NCBI GenBank assembly: GCA_946405185.1
Contig: CAMJGH010000014.1
Location: forward strand, 1-45,489
Reading direction: 5' to 3'
Source of the DNA: an uncultured Lachnospiraceae bacterium
GTDB lineage: Bacteria > Bacillota > Clostridia > Lachnospirales > Lachnospiraceae
DNA length: 45,489 bases
In this document: positions 41,079-45,489 of the stretch, in pieces
Layout: every line of letters starts with the position of its first letter
Numbering within the stretch: position 1 is the first letter of the stretch
Notes under the pieces: generated by a model
What the model was told of the DNA's origin: nothing
Databases searched by the model: none
The model's input: only the letters and a program-made list of their open reading frames with translations
Program-made: the position numbers and the translations under genes

Positions 41079-41698
41079 TCACCGCGAAAGGCCCCGGCAT
41101 CCGGCGGCCTCCCACAGCGTGCGGATGCGCTCTTCCGGCACGGACCGGTAGGCGTCGTTGGCTCTGATCAGCCGGCACGCTTCCTCCGGGTCTACCTTAA
41201 GGGACCGCAAGGTGCTCACCATCGCTGTCAGGCCTTCCTCACGGCCTTTTTCCCGGCCTTTTTCCGCATACTGCGCGGCTGTCTCGCCGAACAGCCAGTC
41301 ATACAATTCCGTCATCGGGATCTGTTTCTGCTTCATCTGCCGACTGTATGTCTCCTCAAAGCGCCGGTCTCCCGTCATGGCCGAGATCAGGTTCATGACT
41401 TCCATGACGTGGGCCAGTTTCTGTACAGGCAGGTCGGGGAGCGCCCTGCTGCCTCCCCTCTTCTTGCGCAGTCCGGTGAAGAACTCGGCGACCAGGCGGA
41501 AATCGCTTCGGAACCGGCCGCATCCCGCTCCATTGAATACAGTTTTCCTCCCTGACGGTACAAGGACGTCTTCAGCGACTCCCTCAGGTCTTCCGGACGG
41601 ACTGTCGTTTTCCCTTCAAACAGCAGAACGTTGACGATATCTGCAAATACGTCCGCGTACTGTTCCAGCATTTTCTGTGCTTTGTCTTTTTCCTGCAT
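41079..41698 (-). pseudogene. Broken Rpn-family (PD-(D/E)XK) recombination-promoting nuclease / putative transposase
   Basis: From the ATG at 41698 about 45 residues read like the start of this family (MQEKDKAQKMLEQYADVFAD, then IVNVLLFEGKTTVRPEDL) up to SMERDA. The frame then loses the match, and in another frame the family's later section resumes at FRSDFRLVAEFFTGLRKK. The C-terminal piece (LISAMTGDRRFEE, then EKGREKGREEGLTAMVSTL) is intact to 41079. About 120 residues between, which hold the nuclease core in full-length relatives (about 300 residues), are missing. This is an internal deletion with a frame change. The 131-bp repeat abuts its 5' end. Confidence 0.8.
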
Positions 41699-41734
41699 GC
41701 CATGAAAACAGGCTGATGTTAAGTATAGGGCCGA

Positions 41735-41865
41735 CGGTCGGTTGGTTGGTGACACGAAAAAACGCTATTTTTCACCGAAAAGCAGCTTCTTTCAGGAAAA
41801 ACAGGCGCCAGGCTTCATGCGAAGCCTGGCGCGATGCTTTAAGCGGGGGTTATTTTACACCCCTT
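41735..41865 (-). repeat. About 131-bp dispersed repeat, copy 2 (inverted)
   Basis: Reverse-complement match of 29903-30035 at about 95% identity. On the minus strand it starts 10 bases after the NUDIX stop codon and the hairpin GCGCCAGGCTTC / GAAGCCTGGCGC plus TTTTT would terminate that transcript. Its far end lies 36 bases from the start of the broken Rpn gene. Confidence 0.9.
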
Positions 41866-41874
41866 CTCTTCTGC

Positions 41875-42384
41875 TCATTTTCGCTCATCCGTCACGATGT
41901 GCTTCACGGTGAGGGACGGGTTTTTCAGTTCTTCCGGGAAGAAGGTAGGGAACATCACGATGTCCTCGTCCGGACTCACCCAGACGAGGCGCTCCGCATC
42001 GCCGAATTCCGTCGCGGAATCACTGCGAGGGTCAAAATCCTCAGGAACTTTCATATAGAAGTAGAACGAAATCTCGTAGATGGTCTTCCCTTCCCGGCCG
42101 GGCACATCGGCAGTATAGATGTCCTCGTGGATGAAGCCCAGGCGGTCCACCTCCAGGCGCACGCCCGTCTCCTCCTCCACCTCGCGAAGGACCGCCTGCT
42201 CGGCCGTCTCGCCGAAATGCAGCCGCCCGCCCACCGAATACAGGTAGTCAAACCGGTCGTTCCCCACCATCAGGAACCGCCCGTCTTTCAGGATGATGGC
42301 ACCTGCGCGGATGTTTAAAAACCCCTCCCCGCAGGGCACGCAGGTATCCGCCGCCGTTTTCATCTGATCCTTCTCTGCTGCCAT
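41875..42384 (-). CDS. NUDIX hydrolase
   Basis: 169 residues from the ATG at 42384 (GGAGGGAG upstream; the frame extends further but the palindrome 42428-42475 lies there). The full NUDIX box GGRLHFGETAEQAV-LREVEEETG is present (G-x5-E-x7-REVEEE-TG). N-terminal beta strands NIRAGAIILKDGRFLMVG. Hydrolyses a nucleoside diphosphate linked to another group; the exact substrate is not predictable. The AAEKDQMKTAADTCVPCGEGF start suggests an Asp/Cys-containing extension. Ends at the 131-bp repeat, which acts as its terminator. Confidence 0.92.
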   Translation of the reverse strand: MAAEKDQMKTAADTCVPCGEGFLNIRAGAIILKDGRFLMVGNDRFDYLYSVGGRLHFGETAEQAVLREVEEETGVRLEVDRLGFIHEDIYTADVPGREGKTIYEISFYFYMKVPEDFDPRSDSATEFGDAERLVWVSPDEDIVMFPTFFPEELKNPSLTVKHIVTDERK

Positions 42385-42427
42385 GACGTTCTCCCTCCGC
42401 AGCCATCTTACCACAAGCCATACCAAA

Positions 42428-42475
42428 AGGGACGTTTCTTTTTGGTACATTTCTTTACCAAAAAGATACGTCCCT
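42428..42475. repeat. Inverted repeat of the GGGACGT type
   Basis: Twenty-base arms (42428-42447 and 42456-42475) with one mismatch and an eight-base loop: AGGGACGT(A/T)TCTTTTTGGTA. It lies 10 bases after the stop of the heptad-repeat protein (42485) and 44 before the NUDIX start. Shares GGGACGTATC with 2753-2807 and TTTTTGGTAC with 29792-29899. Confidence 0.85.
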
Positions 42476-42484
42476 AATGGTAAC

Positions 42485-44908
42485 TTACTGGTTCACTTCG
42501 TCGGTGCGGTAGAGGAACTTCACTTCGCCGTCATACCCATCGGCGATGCCGGAGAACGACCGGTAGTCTTTGGCGAGGCTGGCGGCCGCGCGTACGCGGT
42601 CGAGCAGGCCCATCAGGTCGCCGTCCACGGCATCGACCAGTTTCTGAATGCCTTCCTGGTTGAAGGTGTTCAGGCCGTCGTTCAGAGCCTTCGCGCCGTC
42701 GCGCAGCTGCGTGACGCCGGAGGTCAGGGCCGGCATGGAATCATTCAGTTTGCCGGTACCTTCGGCCAGGGCGTCCGCGCCGGCGGCCAGATCGGTGGTG
42801 CCGGTGGCCAGCGTCTTCGAGCCGTCTGCCAGGCTGGCGGCACCGGTGGCCAGCGTGCCGGCGCCATCGGCCAGGCTGGCCGCGCCGCCCGCGAGGGTGG
42901 TGGCACCGGCTGAGGCCGCGTCCACACCGGCGGTGTAGGTCTGCAGGCCGTTATAGAATGTCCGGTAGCTGTCGAGCGATGTCTTCAGCCCGATGATCTG
43001 CTTCGCGCCTTCGGAGGCTTCGGCCAGTCTGGCCTGCACTTCCGGAGAGGCCATGTTGTCAGTGATGGCCTTCTGCACCTGCGCTTCGGTGTTCTGGCTG
43101 ATCAGCCCCTGCACCTCAGCGCTCTGCATCTGCTCGTCGGTCTTGGCGGCGATGATGCCCTGCACGGTTTCGGAAGCCATCTGTGCTTCCGTGTTGGCAG
43201 CCAGCGCTGCCTGAGCCTCGGCGCCCTGCATCTGCTCGTCGGTCTTCGAGGCGATCATCGCCTGCACTTCAGGCGTCCCCATCTGGGCTTCCACGGCGGC
43301 GTTGATCTGTGCCTGCACCTCTTCGCCGATCACTCCGGCAGCACAGGCGTTTTCATAGTCTTCCACGCTCATCTGCGCGGCGGCCTGGATCACCTGAGCC
43401 CGCACACCAGCCTTCACGGCTTCGGTCACCTTGGCATTCACCTCAGCCTTCACCGCTTCTTCCACCTGTGTCTGCACTTCGGCCTTCACGGCTTCCGTGA
43501 CTTTCGCTTTCACCTGCTCCTGCACGGCGGCGGTCACCTGCTCCGTGATGTACCCGCGCTTTTCTTCCACAGCGGCGGTCACCTGCGCCTGGGCCTGAGC
43601 GTACACGTTCTTCTCATCCAGCGAGGCGATCAGCTGATCCAGCACCGCGCCGTAATTGTCTTTGGTCAGCGCCGGGACGGACAGGCCTTTTTCGGTCAGC
43701 TGCGTCTGCGCGGTGGCCAGCAGTGCGTCAAACACCTGCGAGGCACCGGCGTTGAGCGCCGCGGAGTTGCCGGACAGCTGCGACAGACCGGCTGCCAGGC
43801 TGTTGGCGCCGGCGGAAACCTGGCCGGCACCCGCGGATACCTGACCGGCACCGGCCGATACCTGCGCCGCGCCATCGGAAACCTGCGCCGCGCCGTCGCG
43901 CACGCTGTGCGTACCCTCGGCCACCTGACCGGCGCCGTCATTCACCTGCTTCACACCGTCCGCCAGTTCACCGGTGCTCCCCAGCAAGGTTTCCAGGCCG
44001 GCCAGCAGCTGCGCGGAGCCATCCGTCAGCTGATCCATGGCCTCGGTCAGCTTCCCGAGGGAATCCGTCAGCTCGTCCATCGCCGGCAGGTCGTCGGAGA
44101 CAGCCTCCAAGTTGGCCGGCACCACGGCGGTGAGGGTCATGCCCATGGCAAAGTCCTTCACATCGGCTTCGATCTCCACATACGAAGGCACTTCAAAGTC
44201 TTCCACATCCACGCCCAGATCTTCCTGCAGGCCCGGGAAGGCGATGCCGGCCGCTACCGTGCGGGCACCGTCCGAGATGGCCTTGCCGTTTTTCACGGTG
44301 ATGTCCGAGAACACATCGCCCGGCAGCACCGCCGCGCTCATGACCACGAACGGCACGTAGAACTGCTCCGTCTTTCCGTTCAGCTCCACCTCCGCGGTCT
44401 GGTTGTTCTCATAGGAAAAGCGGATCACGGCGTGGCCGCTCTGTCCGGCCATCTCCTCGGGTGTCATCTCCTGTCCGTCCAGCGTGTAAGTGACCTTCAG
44501 GGTGACAGGCAGTTCCTTTTCGATGGTCCCCTGGTAGGTGATGTCCCCGCCGTCCGCGCTCCAGACGAGGCTTCCGTCCTCCGCGCTCTGCGGCTGCACG
44601 TCACTCTTCACATTCTCCACATCTGACAGTTCCGACGCATCGGACAGCTCGCTCAGGCCGGCTTCATTCTGCAGCCAGTCGTTGACGATGATCTTGCGGA
44701 CGCTCCCGTCCGCCTCCGACAGCACGTAGACCGTCTCATTCTTCTTCGGCGCTGCCGCCGCATCCGCCGCGGCGGTGGCTGTCACCGCGGTGTCCGGCTC
44801 CGGCCGCACCGCCTGGATGTTCCGGGCGGCAGCCGGCGTTCCGGCGACCCCCAGCGTCAGTATCCCACACAGTCCCAGACTCAGGACTTTGACCAGTTTA
44901 CCCTTCAT
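42485..44908 (-). CDS. Large secreted coiled protein with heptad repeats, partner of an MMPL/RND transporter
   Basis: 807 residues from the ATG at 44908 (AAGGAGG upstream, inside the end of the MMPL gene; the two overlap by 11 bases). The signal peptide is about 1-29 (MKGKLVKVLSLGLCGILTLG). A beta-rich domain fills about 60-280. Then come long x-x-x-L-x-x-G heptad tracts: DGAAQVSDGAAQVSAGAGQV at about 325-365 and GGAASLADGAGTLATGAASL at about 690-740. In between, a repeat-rich zone uses EAQ/DEQM units (TDEQMQGAEAQAALAANTEA). Such proteins are coupled to MMPL/YhgE-type systems. They are thought to help build or export envelope material; exact role unknown. Confidence 0.82.
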   Translation of the reverse strand: MKGKLVKVLSLGLCGILTLGVAGTPAAARNIQAVRPEPDTAVTATAAADAAAAPKKNETVYVLSEADGSVRKIIVNDWLQNEAGLSELSDASELSDVENVKSDVQPQSAEDGSLVWSADGGDITYQGTIEKELPVTLKVTYTLDGQEMTPEEMAGQSGHAVIRFSYENNQTAEVELNGKTEQFYVPFVVMSAAVLPGDVFSDITVKNGKAISDGARTVAAGIAFPGLQEDLGVDVEDFEVPSYVEIEADVKDFAMGMTLTAVVPANLEAVSDDLPAMDELTDSLGKLTEAMDQLTDGSAQLLAGLETLLGSTGELADGVKQVNDGAGQVAEGTHSVRDGAAQVSDGAAQVSAGAGQVSAGAGQVSAGANSLAAGLSQLSGNSAALNAGASQVFDALLATAQTQLTEKGLSVPALTKDNYGAVLDQLIASLDEKNVYAQAQAQVTAAVEEKRGYITEQVTAAVQEQVKAKVTEAVKAEVQTQVEEAVKAEVNAKVTEAVKAGVRAQVIQAAAQMSVEDYENACAAGVIGEEVQAQINAAVEAQMGTPEVQAMIASKTDEQMQGAEAQAALAANTEAQMASETVQGIIAAKTDEQMQSAEVQGLISQNTEAQVQKAITDNMASPEVQARLAEASEGAKQIIGLKTSLDSYRTFYNGLQTYTAGVDAASAGATTLAGGAASLADGAGTLATGAASLADGSKTLATGTTDLAAGADALAEGTGKLNDSMPALTSGVTQLRDGAKALNDGLNTFNQEGIQKLVDAVDGDLMGLLDRVRAAASLAKDYRSFSGIADGYDGEVKFLYRTDEVNQ

Positions 44909-45489
44909 AAGAGACCTCCTTTTTGGCTCTCTGCCGTTCTCTTCTCTCACGGTTTGTCACCGCGTGCATGCCGGAGGTGGTGGCGCAGATCACGCCGTCA
45001 CACAGCATCAGGAAAGCCGGCAGCATGAAAATGACCATCACCATGCTGATCAGTGCGCCGCGCGCCATCAGCAGGCACATGCTGCGGATGATGTCGATGT
45101 CCGAATACACCGCCACACCGAACGTAGCCGCGAACAGCCCCAGGCCGGACACGATGATCGACGGAATGGACGTGGCCAGCGCCGTGGTCACGGCTTCTTT
45201 CTTATGCGCACCCGCCAGCCGCTCCGTCTTGTACCGCGTGGTCATCAGGATGGCATAGTCCACGGTGGCGCCCAGCTGGATGGTGGAGATGCAGATGGGC
45301 GCGATGAACGGAAGGCTCTGTCCCAGGAAATGCGGCAGGCCCAGGTTGATGAAGATGCCCAGCTCGATGACCGCGATCAGGATCACCGGCAGCGTCAGGC
45401 TCTTTTCAACCAGCGCGATGATCACGAAGATGGCCGCGATGGAGAAGATGTTGACCACGCGGAAATCCCGGTCGGTCGTTTTGATCATG
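44898..45489 (-). CDS. MMPL/RND-superfamily membrane protein, C-terminal 196 residues (runs off the window)
   Basis: The frame is open to the right edge, so the N-terminal part is missing. Six hydrophobic segments fit the last transmembrane bundle. GATVDYAILMTTRYKTERLAG is the conserved RND/MMPL TM10-loop region, and a highly basic cytoplasmic tail (RERRERQRAKKEVSYEG) ends it. MMPL proteins export lipids or envelope molecules. The stop lies inside the start of the heptad-repeat protein gene, so translation is coupled. Confidence 0.85.
   Translation of the reverse strand, partial: MIKTTDRDFRVVNIFSIAAIFVIIALVEKSLTLPVILIAVIELGIFINLGLPHFLGQSLPFIAPICISTIQLGATVDYAILMTTRYKTERLAGAHKKEAVTTALATSIPSIIVSGLGLFAATFGVAVYSDIDIIRSMCLLMARGALISMVMVIFMLPAFLMLCDGVICATTSGMHAVTNRERRERQRAKKEVSYEG

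Overview
The window looks like a chromosomal segment of a GC-rich, anaerobic, sugar-fermenting Bacillota (Firmicutes), most likely a gut commensal. The evidence is a tryptophan T-box, an H2-forming [FeFe] hydrogenase, acetate kinase, QueH-type queuosine synthesis, DUF2325, DUF3737 and DUF6320 proteins, strong AGGAGG ribosome-binding sites and clean TTGACA/TATAAT promoters. The class (Erysipelotrichia or Clostridia) cannot be fixed from this sequence. Most long antisense reading frames are artefacts of high GC.

Layout, left to right. 1-2.8 kb: the 5' part of a GH38 alpha-mannosidase, a DUF2325 protein with a metal-repressor-like operator, and an iron alcohol dehydrogenase. 2.8-6.7 kb: an iron/metallophore-type ABC importer operon ending in a methyltransferase, with a structured leader. 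7-9.9 kb: a three-gene cluster (acyltransferase-like, DUF6320, alpha/beta hydrolase) of unknown role. 9.9-15.3 kb: a small lipoprotein, a DapA-family lyase, a DUF3737 beta-helix protein, acetate kinase and a sodium:solute symporter. 15.4-18.7 kb: a dagK-rpoD-queH-ycxB-like operon. 18.8-24.2 kb: a hexuronate locus (KDG kinase, altronate dehydratase, LacI regulator, uronate isomerase). 24.2-27.8 kb: an [FeFe] hydrogenase with an unusual NuoF-C-terminal/GltD fusion partner, under a Rex-like site. 28-29.8 kb: a tryptophan T-box and a lone TrpB2. 30-40.9 kb: a complete fructan-use locus. 41-42.4 kb: a broken Rpn-type nuclease gene, a repeat and a NUDIX gene. 42.5-45.5 kb: a heptad-repeat secreted protein and the C-terminal end of an MMPL/RND protein.

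How it fits together. The cell takes hexuronates to 2-keto-3-deoxygluconate phosphate. It captures fructan outside the cell, imports the pieces, hydrolyses them and phosphorylates fructose. It disposes of reductant as H2 and of carbon as acetate or alcohol. Sugar modules have their own LacI regulators with visible palindromic operators. Tryptophan is probably made from scavenged indole or from indole supplied by genes elsewhere.

The least explained items are the acyltransferase/DUF6320/hydrolase cluster, the four-hairpin leader of the metal importer, a roughly 131-bp element present in two inverted copies, and a family of GGGGACGT palindromes placed at gene ends.
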